Shown here in pieces: positions 43,525-52,104 of a stretch of 64,000 nt of DNA (positions are counted from its first letter, which is position 1; each line of letters starts with the position of its first letter). The stretch is from NCBI GenBank assembly GCA_902592715.1, contig CACJFS010000002.1, forward strand, positions 39,643 through 103,642, in the 5' to 3' direction. The position numbers were made by a program, and so were the translations under genes. The notes under the pieces were generated by a model, which was given only the letters and a program-made list of their open reading frames with translations, did no database searches and was not told the DNA's origin. Source of the stretch: an uncultured Pelagibacteraceae bacterium. Its GTDB lineage: Bacteria > Pseudomonadota > Alphaproteobacteria > Pelagibacterales > Pelagibacteraceae.

Positions 43525-44466
43525 TTAAATTTCATAACCCTTTTCTTCAACTTCATTATCAACTAATTCTTCAGGGAAACCTTCAGCTCTAAATGAAATA
43601 TTATTTAAATCTTCCATTCTTTTTACTATCATTGAAGACCAAGCTCTTGAGCCATATTTTTTTTGTCCATCTTTAAATATATCAACTACCATCGGTGAAA
43701 TTTCTAATGAAGAATTTAATTTTTTTGCTAATTCATTAAAAAGCCCTGTATCTTTTAAAACTAAGTCCATAGTAAAGTTAATGTTGTATGATCCATTTAG
43801 TATCACTTGGCTTTCTGTTTCGTGAACGAACGAATTACCTGATGAAGCGGCAATACCTTTGTAAACTTTTGATAAGTCTAAATTTGATTTTTTTGCAACA
43901 GTCCAAGCCTCACCTAGAGCAACAAGATGAACAGATGCCAAGTAATTTGTAATTACTTTTAATACTGATGCAGAACCTAGTTCACCAGTATGTAGTATTT
44001 TTCTTCCCATGGTTGATAAAACTGGCAATATCTTTTCAAAATACTTTCGATCACCACCCACAAAAATTGCAATATTACCTGTAGCTGCTCTATGACAACC
44101 TCCACTTACGGGACCATCAAGTGGTACCGCTTTTAATTTTTTTATTTTATCTCCAATTCTTTTCACCTCGTACTCATCAGTGGTACTCATTTCTAGCCAA
44201 ATTTTATTTTCTGATAAACCCTCAATAACACCATTTGAACCTTCCATTACCTCTGAACATATTACTGGCGAGGGCAGACAAGTTATTATCAACTCAACTT
44301 TCTCAGCTAATTCTTTTGGAGTTACTGCAGATTTAGCTCCTAACTTTTTAAATTGTTCTACTAATCCACTGTCCAAATCTCTTACAGTAACATCGAACTT
44401 GTTTCTTAATAGTGAACTTGCAAGTTTTCCTCCAACATTTCCTAATCCAATAAAGCCAATCTTCAT
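43525..44466 (-). CDS. 3-hydroxyisobutyrate dehydrogenase-family oxidoreductase
   Basis: A 313-residue beta-hydroxyacid dehydrogenase. The NAD loop GFIGLGNVGGKLASSL begins at residue 4, the substrate motif is LDGPVSGGCHRAATG near 116 and the catalytic lysine is in SASVLKVITNYL near 170. Substrates in this family include 3-hydroxyisobutyrate, tartronate semialdehyde, 2-hydroxymethylglutarate and betaine-like hydroxyacids. The following aldehyde dehydrogenase gene fits a hydroxyacid-to-semialdehyde-to-acid route. It diverges from a racemase-family gene with 59 bases between them. Confidence 0.87.
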   Translation of the reverse strand: MKIGFIGLGNVGGKLASSLLRNKFDVTVRDLDSGLVEQFKKLGAKSAVTPKELAEKVELIITCLPSPVICSEVMEGSNGVIEGLSENKIWLEMSTTDEYEVKRIGDKIKKLKAVPLDGPVSGGCHRAATGNIAIFVGGDRKYFEKILPVLSTMGRKILHTGELGSASVLKVITNYLASVHLVALGEAWTVAKKSNLDLSKVYKGIAASSGNSFVHETESQVILNGSYNINFTMDLVLKDTGLFNELAKKLNSSLEISPMVVDIFKDGQKKYGSRAWSSMIVKRMEDLNNISFRAEGFPEELVDNEVEEKGYEI

Positions 44467-44525
44467 TATATACTCCTTAATTTTGATGATTATTCAAATT
44501 CCAATGATATATTTGTATCAGAAAA

Positions 44526-45266
44526 ATGCATTCTATAAAAATTGAACCAAAATATTTTAAAGAATCTAATCCTAGAGTTGGATTGATAGCTTTAGCTAGC
44601 GATTTTATTATTGAAAAAGACTTTGCCAGTGTTTTAAAAGACAAAAATATCGATTTTTTTGTTAACAGAATAGAATGCTACAATCCTTTGACTAAGGAAA
44701 ATTTAATCAAAATGTCGGAGAAAGTAACGGAAGTTACTAATGATTTACTTCCTGATCAAAATATAGATTGTGTGGTATATGCTTGTACTTCAGGCACAAT
44801 TGCTGCTGGGTATGAAAATATAAAAAATAAAGTGAAAATTTCAAAACCAAATGCAAGCCTTACAACACCAAGCACCGCAGCTATCAAAGCTTTAAAAAAA
44901 TTTAATGTAAAGAATTTAGCTGTGTTCACTCCCTATAGTAAAAAATTAAATGATGAGGTTATTGAATATATCGAAGGGGAGGGATTTAACGTAACATCAA
45001 ATTCATATTTTGGAATTGAATCTGATGCAGACATTGGAAAAGTAGATCAGAATTATTTATATGATGTTCTTTCTAAAGTTGATGTCGGTGAAGCTGATGC
45101 GCTATTTGTATCTTGTACTGCTTTACCAGTGTTACCAATAATTGAAAAGCTTGAGAAAAAATTAAATAGAATTGTATTATCTAGCAATCAAGCTCTTATC
45201 TGGGATACTTTACAAGAGATAGGAAAGAAAGAACCCATAGCAGGGTTTGGAAAATTATTCAGATAA
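44526..45266 (+). CDS. Asp/Glu racemase-fold protein (maleate isomerase/EutA-like)
   Basis: A 246-residue protein of the aspartate/glutamate racemase superfamily. The two active-site cysteines are C87 in VYACTSGT and C197 in FVSCTALP. TPYSKKLNDEVIEYIEGEGF and the end motif GFGKLFR fit the maleate isomerase/arylmalonate decarboxylase/EutA branch. In ectoine-using bacteria EutA is encoded near the ectoine hydrolase; here the next gene, six bases on, is for an M24 protein resembling that hydrolase. The substrate is a proposal only. Confidence 0.8.
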   Translation: MHSIKIEPKYFKESNPRVGLIALASDFIIEKDFASVLKDKNIDFFVNRIECYNPLTKENLIKMSEKVTEVTNDLLPDQNIDCVVYACTSGTIAAGYENIKNKVKISKPNASLTTPSTAAIKALKKFNVKNLAVFTPYSKKLNDEVIEYIEGEGFNVTSNSYFGIESDADIGKVDQNYLYDVLSKVDVGEADALFVSCTALPVLPIIEKLEKKLNRIVLSSNQALIWDTLQEIGKKEPIAGFGKLFR

Positions 45267-45272
45267 ATATTT

Positions 45273-46442
45273 ATGTCATTTACCAAAGAAGAATACAAAC
45301 AACGATTAAAAAAAGTTCAGTCAATGATGGAGAACAAAGGTATTGAACTTTTAATCTCTCACGACACGAATAATATGAATTATTTAACTGGTTACGATGC
45401 ATGGTCTTTTTATTATGCTCAATGTGCAATTATTCATGTTAACGCTGATGAACCTTTATGTTTTGTAAGAGCTCAAGACTCAGGAGGTGCGTACATTAAA
45501 ACTTATTTGAAAAATGAAAATATAATTGTATATGATGAAAATTATATTCATACATGGCCAAAACATCCTTACGATTATTTAGTTCAGATTATCAAAGATA
45601 GAAATTGGGATAAGCTTTCAATTGGAGTTGAGATGGATGCTCATTACTTCACTGCTTTTTGCTATGAAAAGATAAAACAAGGTTTACCAAACGCAAAAAT
45701 AAAAGATTCAGAACGATTAGTTAATTGGGCAAGATTTGCAAAATCTGAAGCAGAAATTAACTACATGAAAACTGCTGCTATAATTTCAGAAAAAGGGATG
45801 AAGACCGCAATGGAGGTAATTAAACCGGGTGTCAGACAATGCGATGCAGTTGGAGAAATACAAAAAACTTTATTTTATGGGACACCTGACTTTGGTGGAG
45901 AATATTCAAGTATCGCAACACTTCTCCCAACAGGAAAAGGAACATCTGCTTCTCATTTAACAGCAACAGAGGATAAGTTTGTTGAAGGTGAGGCGACAAT
46001 CGTTGAATTATCTGGAGTTTATAAAAGATATCATGCACCAATGGCCAGAACAGTCTTGCTTGGAAAACCTGATCAATTAAAAATAGATACAATGAACAAA
46101 ACTATTGAAGCTCTTCAAGCTGGAATAGATGCCACTAAACCAGGAAATACAGCAAATGATGTAGCGCAAGCCTTTTGGGGTATTTTAGATAAATATGGAA
46201 TAGAGAAAAAATCAAGAACTGGTTACTCAATTGGAATAGGTTACCCACCAGATTGGGGTGAGCATACTCTTAACATATATAAAGGAGAGATGACTGAACT
46301 AGTGCCGAATGCGTGTTTTCATATGATAGCTGTAATGCAATTTGGTGATTGGGGAGTTGAAGCCTCGGAGGCAATAAGAGTTACCGACAAAGGATCTGAA
46401 TTATTCTGTAATTTTCCAAAAGAGTTGTACATTAAGAGCTAA
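45273..46442 (+). CDS. M24-family hydrolase, ectoine hydrolase (DoeA)-like
   Basis: A 389-residue pita-bread-fold protein with the creatinase N-terminal domain (LISHDTNNMNYLTGYDAWSFYYAQ near 27-50) and an M24 C-terminal domain. The T-G-Y-D-A/G-W-S-F-Y stretch recalls DoeA/EutD, which opens the ectoine ring. In the C-terminal domain, typical metal ligands of aminopeptidases are partly absent (for example VELSGVYKRYHAPMARTV where D-x-x and D are expected), as in creatinase-type hydrolases that do not use a metal. Xaa-Pro dipeptidase is less likely. DoeB and DoeC genes are not next to it, so ectoine remains a guess. Confidence 0.78.
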   Translation: MSFTKEEYKQRLKKVQSMMENKGIELLISHDTNNMNYLTGYDAWSFYYAQCAIIHVNADEPLCFVRAQDSGGAYIKTYLKNENIIVYDENYIHTWPKHPYDYLVQIIKDRNWDKLSIGVEMDAHYFTAFCYEKIKQGLPNAKIKDSERLVNWARFAKSEAEINYMKTAAIISEKGMKTAMEVIKPGVRQCDAVGEIQKTLFYGTPDFGGEYSSIATLLPTGKGTSASHLTATEDKFVEGEATIVELSGVYKRYHAPMARTVLLGKPDQLKIDTMNKTIEALQAGIDATKPGNTANDVAQAFWGILDKYGIEKKSRTGYSIGIGYPPDWGEHTLNIYKGEMTELVPNACFHMIAVMQFGDWGVEASEAIRVTDKGSELFCNFPKELYIKS

Positions 46443-46487
46443 TTAACTATTGCAAACAACCGAACTAAGTGTTTTAAAAACTAACTT

Positions 46488-47573
46488 ATGTCAAAAAAAG
46501 AAGATTTCGTAAAATTTGATAAAGTAGATAAAAGCTACGATGGAAAAGTATTAGTTGTTAAAGATTTAAATTTAGATATCGAAGAAGGTGAGTTTGTAAC
46601 TATGCTCGGGCCCTCTGGTTCAGGAAAAACTACATGCTTGATGATGCTTGCAGGTTTTGAAACACCAACTAATGGAGAAATTTATTTAGATAAAAATCCA
46701 ATTTCGAACATTCCTCCACACAAAAGAGGTATTGGAATGGTTTTTCAAAATTATGCTTTGTTTCCACATATGACAGTTTATGAAAATTTAGCTTTTCCCT
46801 TAAGAGTAAGAAAAATTTCAAAAGATGATATCGATAAAAAAGTAGAAAAAGCATTATCTATGGTTTCATTATCGGGATTTGGAAACCGTATGCCAGGACA
46901 ACTTTCTGGAGGTCAACAACAAAGGGTAGCAGTAGCTAGAGCGTTAGTGTTTGATCCGGCAGTTGTTTTAATGGATGAGCCTCTAGGTGCGTTAGATAAA
47001 AATTTAAGAGAAAGTATGCAATATGAAATTAAACATATTCATGAAAGTATTGGTGTTACTGTTGTCTATGTTACACATGATCAAGGTGAAGCATTAACTA
47101 TGTCAAATAGAATTGCAGTTTTCAATGATGGAAAAGTTCAACAACTTTCAAGTCCAGATAAGTTGTATGAGGAACCGGTAAACTCATTTGTTGCCGAATT
47201 TATTGGAGAAAATAATACTTTTGCTGGAGAAATTTCAGATATATCAAATGGGTCTTGTAAGGTTAAACTAGATCAGGGTGAAATTATTGCAAATCCAATA
47301 TCAGTTAAATCTGTTGGAGAAAAAACTACAGTATCTATTAGGCCTGAAAGAGCTTTAATAAATCCAAAAGATAAAATGGATAATAATCAAAAAGGCAAAA
47401 TCGAAGAAGTTATTTATCATGGCGATCACACTAGAGTGAGGCTAAACTTGCTCGGAAATTCAGAATTTATTTTAAAAGTACCAAATAGTTCTCAAAATCT
47501 AGATATCAAATTAGGCAACGAGATCAATATCGGATGGAATAGCCATGATGCGAGAGCTTTAGACCCAAAATAA
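46488..47573 (+). CDS. potA: Spermidine/putrescine-type ABC importer ATPase (PotA-like)
   Basis: A 361-residue ATPase of the POPT/CUT1 type. Walker A is GPSGSGKTT near residue 38, the signature is LSGGQQQRVAVARAL, Walker B is VLMDEPLGALD and the switch is VTHDQGEA. A TOBE domain is at the C-terminus (about 280-358, with SIRPERALI). It is the first transporter gene of a plus-strand group, 45 bases after the M24 hydrolase gene. The following binding-protein gene has its own promoter-like element. Confidence 0.9.
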   Translation: MSKKEDFVKFDKVDKSYDGKVLVVKDLNLDIEEGEFVTMLGPSGSGKTTCLMMLAGFETPTNGEIYLDKNPISNIPPHKRGIGMVFQNYALFPHMTVYENLAFPLRVRKISKDDIDKKVEKALSMVSLSGFGNRMPGQLSGGQQQRVAVARALVFDPAVVLMDEPLGALDKNLRESMQYEIKHIHESIGVTVVYVTHDQGEALTMSNRIAVFNDGKVQQLSSPDKLYEEPVNSFVAEFIGENNTFAGEISDISNGSCKVKLDQGEIIANPISVKSVGEKTTVSIRPERALINPKDKMDNNQKGKIEEVIYHGDHTRVRLNLLGNSEFILKVPNSSQNLDIKLGNEINIGWNSHDARALDPK

Positions 47574-47605
47574 GCCCATTATAACATAATTTCCAAAATC
47601 CACTG

Positions 47606-47634
47606 TTGACTCTCTTTTCCTATGTTGCTGTACT
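47606..47634 (+). promoter_or_regulatory. Probable extended -10 promoter of the potD-type gene
   Basis: TTGACT (47606-47611), 17 bases, then TGTACT (47629-47634), preceded by the extended -10 element TGC (47626-47628). The element CACTGTTG-N16-TTGCT also occurs, with the same spacing, before the dppA-type gene at 58561. Transcription would start about 30 bases before the start codon. Confidence 0.55.
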
Positions 47635-47670
47635 CCCTTTTTTATAAAAAAACGTTTAAACGGAGGATAA

Positions 47671-48789
47671 ATGAAAAAATTAAGTAAATTATTACTTGCC
47701 GTAACTTTTGCTATCTCAGTATCTTCATCAGCATTTGCAGTAGTTGTTGCATCATGGGGTGGAGCTTACACAGAAAGTCAAAAGTTAGGATATGGTGATC
47801 CAACTGCAAAAGCATTGGGTATACCAATCGAGTGGGTAGATTATTCTGGTGGATTATCAGAAATCAAAGCCCAAAAAGAAGCAGGAGCAATTACATGGGA
47901 TATTATTGATGTATTCGCTTACGATACTATTAATGGATGTGACGAAGGTATTTTTGTTGAATTTGATTTTGACAAAGACTTTCCACCAGCTCCAGATGGT
48001 ACACCTGCAAGTGAGGACTTCTTTACAGACATGCCTAGTAAATGTGCAGTAGGAAATATTTTATATTCATGGAACTATGCTTACAACAGCGACCTTTTAA
48101 AAAGCACTCCATCAACTATTAAAGATTTCTTTAACACTAAAAGATTTCCTGGAAAAAGAGCTATTTACAAAAGTGCTCTTACAAACTTAGAAATTGCTTT
48201 AGCAGCAGATGGTGTAAAAATGGGTAAAGGTGGTGAATTTATTTACCAAAAATTAGAGGACCCAGCTTACGTAACTAGAGCTATGGACAAAATCAAAAAA
48301 CTTTGTGAAGATCCAAATGGCGGATGTGTATTTTGGTCAGCAGGTGCTCAACCACCAGAATTATTAATGAGTGGTGAAGTTGTAATGGCAACTGGTTGGA
48401 ATGGTAGATTTTTCAATGCTGCAACAGGAGAAGGTGCTCCAATAGTTCAAGTTTGGGACGGACAAGGTCTTGACTACGAATATTTTGCATTAGTTAAAGG
48501 TGGACCAAACGAAGCGGATGCTAAAAAAGCTTTAGCAATGATGACAAATACTGAAATGTTAGCAGGAAGTGCAAAATATATTGCATATGCACCATGGAGA
48601 AAATCATCAATTGCAGTTATGGAAGCAGGAGAGCCTTGGTATAAAGATGGAAAAACGAACATGGTTCCACATATGCCAACTGCACCAGCTAACCTTAAAA
48701 AATACTTCTTAGTGAACGCTGAGTACTGGGCTGATAACGGTACAGAGCTTGGTGAACAGTGGGAAGCTATGAAAGCTAGTATTAAATAA
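47671..48789 (+). CDS. potD: Spermidine/putrescine-type ABC substrate-binding protein (PotD-like)
   Basis: A 372-residue extracellular binding protein with a signal peptide of about 22 residues (MKKLSKLLLAVTFAISVSSSAFA). The mature part opens with VVVASWGGAYTESQK, the type II binding-protein start seen in PotD-like proteins of alphaproteobacteria, and continues with WDIIDVFAYDTINGCDEG and WNYAYNSDLL. PotD proteins bind polyamines, but this branch also includes binders of other cationic compounds. Two CPS-like cysteine pairs (CDEG, SKCAVG, CEDPNGGC) may form disulfides. The start has a strong Shine-Dalgarno (GGAGGATAA, 47662-47670), and a hairpin terminator follows. Confidence 0.87.
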   Translation: MKKLSKLLLAVTFAISVSSSAFAVVVASWGGAYTESQKLGYGDPTAKALGIPIEWVDYSGGLSEIKAQKEAGAITWDIIDVFAYDTINGCDEGIFVEFDFDKDFPPAPDGTPASEDFFTDMPSKCAVGNILYSWNYAYNSDLLKSTPSTIKDFFNTKRFPGKRAIYKSALTNLEIALAADGVKMGKGGEFIYQKLEDPAYVTRAMDKIKKLCEDPNGGCVFWSAGAQPPELLMSGEVVMATGWNGRFFNAATGEGAPIVQVWDGQGLDYEYFALVKGGPNEADAKKALAMMTNTEMLAGSAKYIAYAPWRKSSIAVMEAGEPWYKDGKTNMVPHMPTAPANLKKYFLVNAEYWADNGTELGEQWEAMKASIK

Positions 48790-48826
48790 TTAAAGTTTTA
48801 AACACTTTAATTTTATATTATATTTA

Positions 48827-48854
48827 GGGCGGTTACTATAACCGCCCTTTTTTT
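48827..48854 (+). terminator. Intrinsic terminator between potD- and potB-type genes
   Basis: A perfect 8-bp GC-rich stem, GGGCGGTT and AACCGCCC with loop ACTAT, is followed by seven T. The T run ends at 48854, immediately before the potB start codon at 48855. It should cut most transcripts after the binding-protein gene, and some read-through is needed for permease expression. Confidence 0.93.
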
Positions 48855-50105
48855 ATGAGCTCAGAACAGAAAATATTATCAACAGATGGAATTCCCTTAG
48901 AGGAAAGCCTTAAGCAAGCAGAAAAAAAAAATAAAATAAAAGCTTTTCTTTTAGTAACACCATTACTCTTATTTCTAATTATTACTTACATTATTCCTAT
49001 CGCAGACATGTTTTCTAGAAGTATAGATGACAAAATGGTTACTAACATGCTTCCCAAAACATACAAAGCAATGGAGCAGTGGGATGGTAAAGAGCTTCCA
49101 TCCGAAGAAGTGTTTAAAGCTTTTTATTTAGATTACAAAATTTTAGTAGAGAATAAGACAGCAGGAAAGTTACAAACCCAACTAAATTATGAAAAAAATG
49201 GCTTTAAGAGTGTTCTTAAAAAACTTGCAAGAAAACAGAAGAAGTTTGAGGAAGGAAACTATAAAGAGCAAATCATGAAAGTGCATAAAAGGTGGAGAAA
49301 TGTAGATTATTGGAGAGCAATTAAAAGAAGAGCTCCATCTTATACTTATTCAAAGTATTTAAAGGGCGTAGATATGTACTCAAATGAAGAGGGTAAAATA
49401 GTACAAGTTGCTGAGAATAGAAGAATTCATAGAATTTTATGGTCACGAACGTTAGAGGTAGCTTTTTTTGTAACTCTTTTTTGTTTTTTAATGGCTTATC
49501 CAATTGCACATTTATTAGCAACTCTTCCAATGAAGTATAGTAACTTGCTCATGATTTGTGTGCTGCTTCCATTTTGGACCTCATTGCTTGTAAGAACTGC
49601 TAGTTGGATGATTTTATTGCAGCAGCAAGGATTGGTTAATGATTTTTTTGTTTGGATTGGTTTAGTGACAAACGATAATAGGCCAGAGATGATGTACAAT
49701 AAAACTGGAACTTATGTTGCAATGACACAAATACTTTTACCATTTATGGTACTACCCTTGTATAGTGTCATGAAAACAATCTCTCCAAGTTTAATGAGGG
49801 CTGGAAAATCATTAGGCGCAACTCCTGGAGTTGCTTTTTTTAAAATATATTTCCCACTTACAATACCTGGAATTGGTGCGGGCTGTTTATTAGTATTTAT
49901 ACTTGCAATTGGTTATTACATAACTCCAGCTCTGGTGGGAGGAGCCTCTGGAACGCTTATAAGTAATCAGATAGCTTATCATATGAAAAGTACTTTAGAT
50001 TGGAGTTTTGCTTCTGCAATGGGATTAATGTTGCTGACTGGAGTGTTAGTTATTTATTGGATTTATAACAAACTTGTGGGAGTTGATAATATCAAATTAG
50101 GATAA
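48855..50105 (+). CDS. potB: Spermidine/putrescine-type ABC permease (PotB-like), long periplasmic loop
   Basis: A 416-residue permease, well above the roughly 280-300 residues of PotB. TM1 is at about 30-50, the rest of the transport domain at 197-410, with the coupling loop PSLMRAGKSLGATPGVAFFK near 311-330. The extra 145 residues (51-196) form a highly charged, mostly helical region, predicted periplasmic, between TM1 and TM2. The start codon lies directly after the T run of the terminator with no Shine-Dalgarno, but it is the only ATG upstream of TM1 that gives a sensible N-terminus. Confidence 0.86.
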   Translation: MSSEQKILSTDGIPLEESLKQAEKKNKIKAFLLVTPLLLFLIITYIIPIADMFSRSIDDKMVTNMLPKTYKAMEQWDGKELPSEEVFKAFYLDYKILVENKTAGKLQTQLNYEKNGFKSVLKKLARKQKKFEEGNYKEQIMKVHKRWRNVDYWRAIKRRAPSYTYSKYLKGVDMYSNEEGKIVQVAENRRIHRILWSRTLEVAFFVTLFCFLMAYPIAHLLATLPMKYSNLLMICVLLPFWTSLLVRTASWMILLQQQGLVNDFFVWIGLVTNDNRPEMMYNKTGTYVAMTQILLPFMVLPLYSVMKTISPSLMRAGKSLGATPGVAFFKIYFPLTIPGIGAGCLLVFILAIGYYITPALVGGASGTLISNQIAYHMKSTLDWSFASAMGLMLLTGVLVIYWIYNKLVGVDNIKLG

Positions 50106-50107
50106 TT

Positions 50108-50962
50108 ATGGCTTTACCAAAATATACTGAACCTCATTATAGAATCTGGCATTATTTTTATCTTTTTGTTTGTGGATGTGTATTTTTCTTTTTAATTGCA
50201 CCATTGTTTGTAATTTTTCCATTATCATTTAATGCGGAAGAGTTTTTAGTTTTTACAGATGGAATGAAGAGACTTGATCCAGATGCATTTTCTACGAGAT
50301 GGTACAAAGATATGGTCTATGGAACAAAAAATCCTTGGGGCTTAGCTGCAAAAAATAGTTTTATAATTGCAATATTTGCAACCATTGGTTCAATTATACT
50401 TGGTACATTAGCTGCCTTAGGTTTGAGCAGCAGACATATGCCCTATAAAGGTTTGATAATGGCGATTTTAATTTCTCCCATGATAGTTCCATTAATTATT
50501 TCAGGTGTTGCAATTTTCTTTTTTATGGCAAAAGCAGGTTTAGCCGCAACACACTTAGGTATAATTTTAGCCCATATTATTTTAGGAACTCCATTTGTGG
50601 TAATCACAGTTACTGCAACACTATCAGGGTTTGATCATAGCATAACTAGAGCTGCATCTAGTTTGGGCAGCAATCCTTTCAATACTTTTATGAAAATCAC
50701 TTTACCATTAATTCTACCTGGTGTTATTTCTGGTGGTTTATTTGCATTTGTAACATCTTTCGATGAAGTGGTGGTTGTATTATTCTTAGCTGGTTTAGAT
50801 AATACTACAATACCAGTCCAAATGTGGACTGGTCTTAGAGAACAACTCAGTCCTACAATTTTAGCTGTAGCAACATGTTTAATTGTTCTATCAATATTAA
50901 TTTTACTTACAGCTGAGCTTTTAAGAAGAAGATCTGAGAGATTAAGAGGAATAAATAGATAG
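50108..50962 (+). CDS. potC: Spermidine/putrescine-type ABC permease (PotC-like)
   Basis: A 284-residue permease with about six hydrophobic segments, normal PotC length. The N-terminal TM is at about 14-38, and the coupling loop ITRAASSLGSNPFNTFMKITLPLI is at 177-200. The end is a basic tail (LRRRSERLRGINR). It follows potB by two bases and completes the PotABCD set; its stop is next to that of the convergent thiolase gene. Confidence 0.88.
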   Translation: MALPKYTEPHYRIWHYFYLFVCGCVFFFLIAPLFVIFPLSFNAEEFLVFTDGMKRLDPDAFSTRWYKDMVYGTKNPWGLAAKNSFIIAIFATIGSIILGTLAALGLSSRHMPYKGLIMAILISPMIVPLIISGVAIFFFMAKAGLAATHLGIILAHIILGTPFVVITVTATLSGFDHSITRAASSLGSNPFNTFMKITLPLILPGVISGGLFAFVTSFDEVVVVLFLAGLDNTTIPVQMWTGLREQLSPTILAVATCLIVLSILILLTAELLRRRSERLRGINR

Positions 50963-50963
50963 T

Positions 50964-52088
50964 TTAGTTTACAGACTCGATTACTGTAGCAATTCCCATA
51001 CCCAAACCAATACATTGAGTGGATAAAGCATACTTTTTATTTTCTCTCTGAAGTAATTCAGCAGCTTTCCCTGTAATTCTTGCACCTGTTGCTCCAAGAG
51101 GATGTCCAAGGGCAAGTGCTCCACCATCTAAATTAACTTTATCTTTATCTATGCCTAAATCTTTAATGCATGCTAAAGATTGAGAAGCGAAAGCCTCATT
51201 CAATTCAACAATATCAATTTTATCCGCTGACAAATTAGCTCTCTCCAAAGCTTTCCTTGACGCTCCAATTGGACCTAATCCCATATAGTCAGGATCACAG
51301 CCTTGCACTGCAGTAGACACAATTCTTCCCAGAATATTTAAATTATTTTCTTTTGCATAATTTTCTTCGCAAATTAATGTTGCAGCTGCACCATCAGTTA
51401 GAGGTGAAGAAGTTGCTGCTGTAACAGTACCATTTTCGTCAAATGCAAGTTTTAATCCATCTAACTTTTCCATTGTACTACCTGGTCTAATATTTCCATC
51501 AGTATCACAATCACCAATAGATACTATTTCATTTTTAAAATTCCCTTTTGTTTGAGCTTCATGTGCTTTTTGATGACTTGAGATTGCAAATTCCTGCTGT
51601 TCATGTCTTGAGATATTATATTTTTTTGCAACATTTTCTGCGGTAGTTCCCATTGAAAAATATACATGAGGATTATCTTTTTTATTTTCAGGATAAGGTA
51701 TGGGATCAAATCCTGTATTAACTCTGGTCATACTTTCTACTCCCCCACATATAAATACTTTTCCTGCACCTAGTGAAATTTTACCTGCAGCTATATGAAT
51801 AGCCTCCATTGAAGAACCGCACCATCTGTCAACTGTCATACCTGACGTCTTGACATCCATATTAGTTAAAAATGTTGTTAACTTTCCAATATTAAATGAC
51901 TGCTCTCCAGTTTGGAATGCGCAACCTACAACAATATCCTCAATATCCTCTTTTTTTACATTAGATTTAGAGACTAAATTTTTAATTACTTCGGCCAATA
52001 GATTTACTGGCTTTGTATCAATGAGTGCACCTTTTCTTGCCATTGTAAAAGGTGATCTTGAGAAGCCGGCAATAACAGGTTTAAACAT
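50964..52088 (-). CDS. Acetyl-CoA C-acyltransferase (thiolase)
   Basis: A 374-residue thiolase. The nucleophile is C90 in VDRWCGSSM, the N-E-A-F motif is in LNEAFASQSL, the catalytic His is in GGALALGHPLGATGAR and the second cysteine is in QCIGLGMG. It cleaves 3-ketoacyl-CoA or condenses acetyl-CoA units; in degradative settings it could split the acetoacetyl-CoA derived from the carnitine route elsewhere here, which is inference. It has no obvious operon partner except the DmdA-like gene 16 bases upstream on the same strand. Confidence 0.92.
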   Translation of the reverse strand: MFKPVIAGFSRSPFTMARKGALIDTKPVNLLAEVIKNLVSKSNVKKEDIEDIVVGCAFQTGEQSFNIGKLTTFLTNMDVKTSGMTVDRWCGSSMEAIHIAAGKISLGAGKVFICGGVESMTRVNTGFDPIPYPENKKDNPHVYFSMGTTAENVAKKYNISRHEQQEFAISSHQKAHEAQTKGNFKNEIVSIGDCDTDGNIRPGSTMEKLDGLKLAFDENGTVTAATSSPLTDGAAATLICEENYAKENNLNILGRIVSTAVQGCDPDYMGLGPIGASRKALERANLSADKIDIVELNEAFASQSLACIKDLGIDKDKVNLDGGALALGHPLGATGARITGKAAELLQRENKKYALSTQCIGLGMGIATVIESVN

Positions 52089-52104
52089 AATGATAAATAT
52101 AAGG

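Noticed and set aside
47653..47662. CGTTTAAACG palindrome next to the potD ribosome site as a regulator site
   Set aside because: Only ten bases with an AT core and a single copy; not enough to call a site.
50635..51015. 126-codon minus-strand open frame across the potC/thiolase junction
   Set aside because: It overlaps two well-supported genes and has no recognisable domain.
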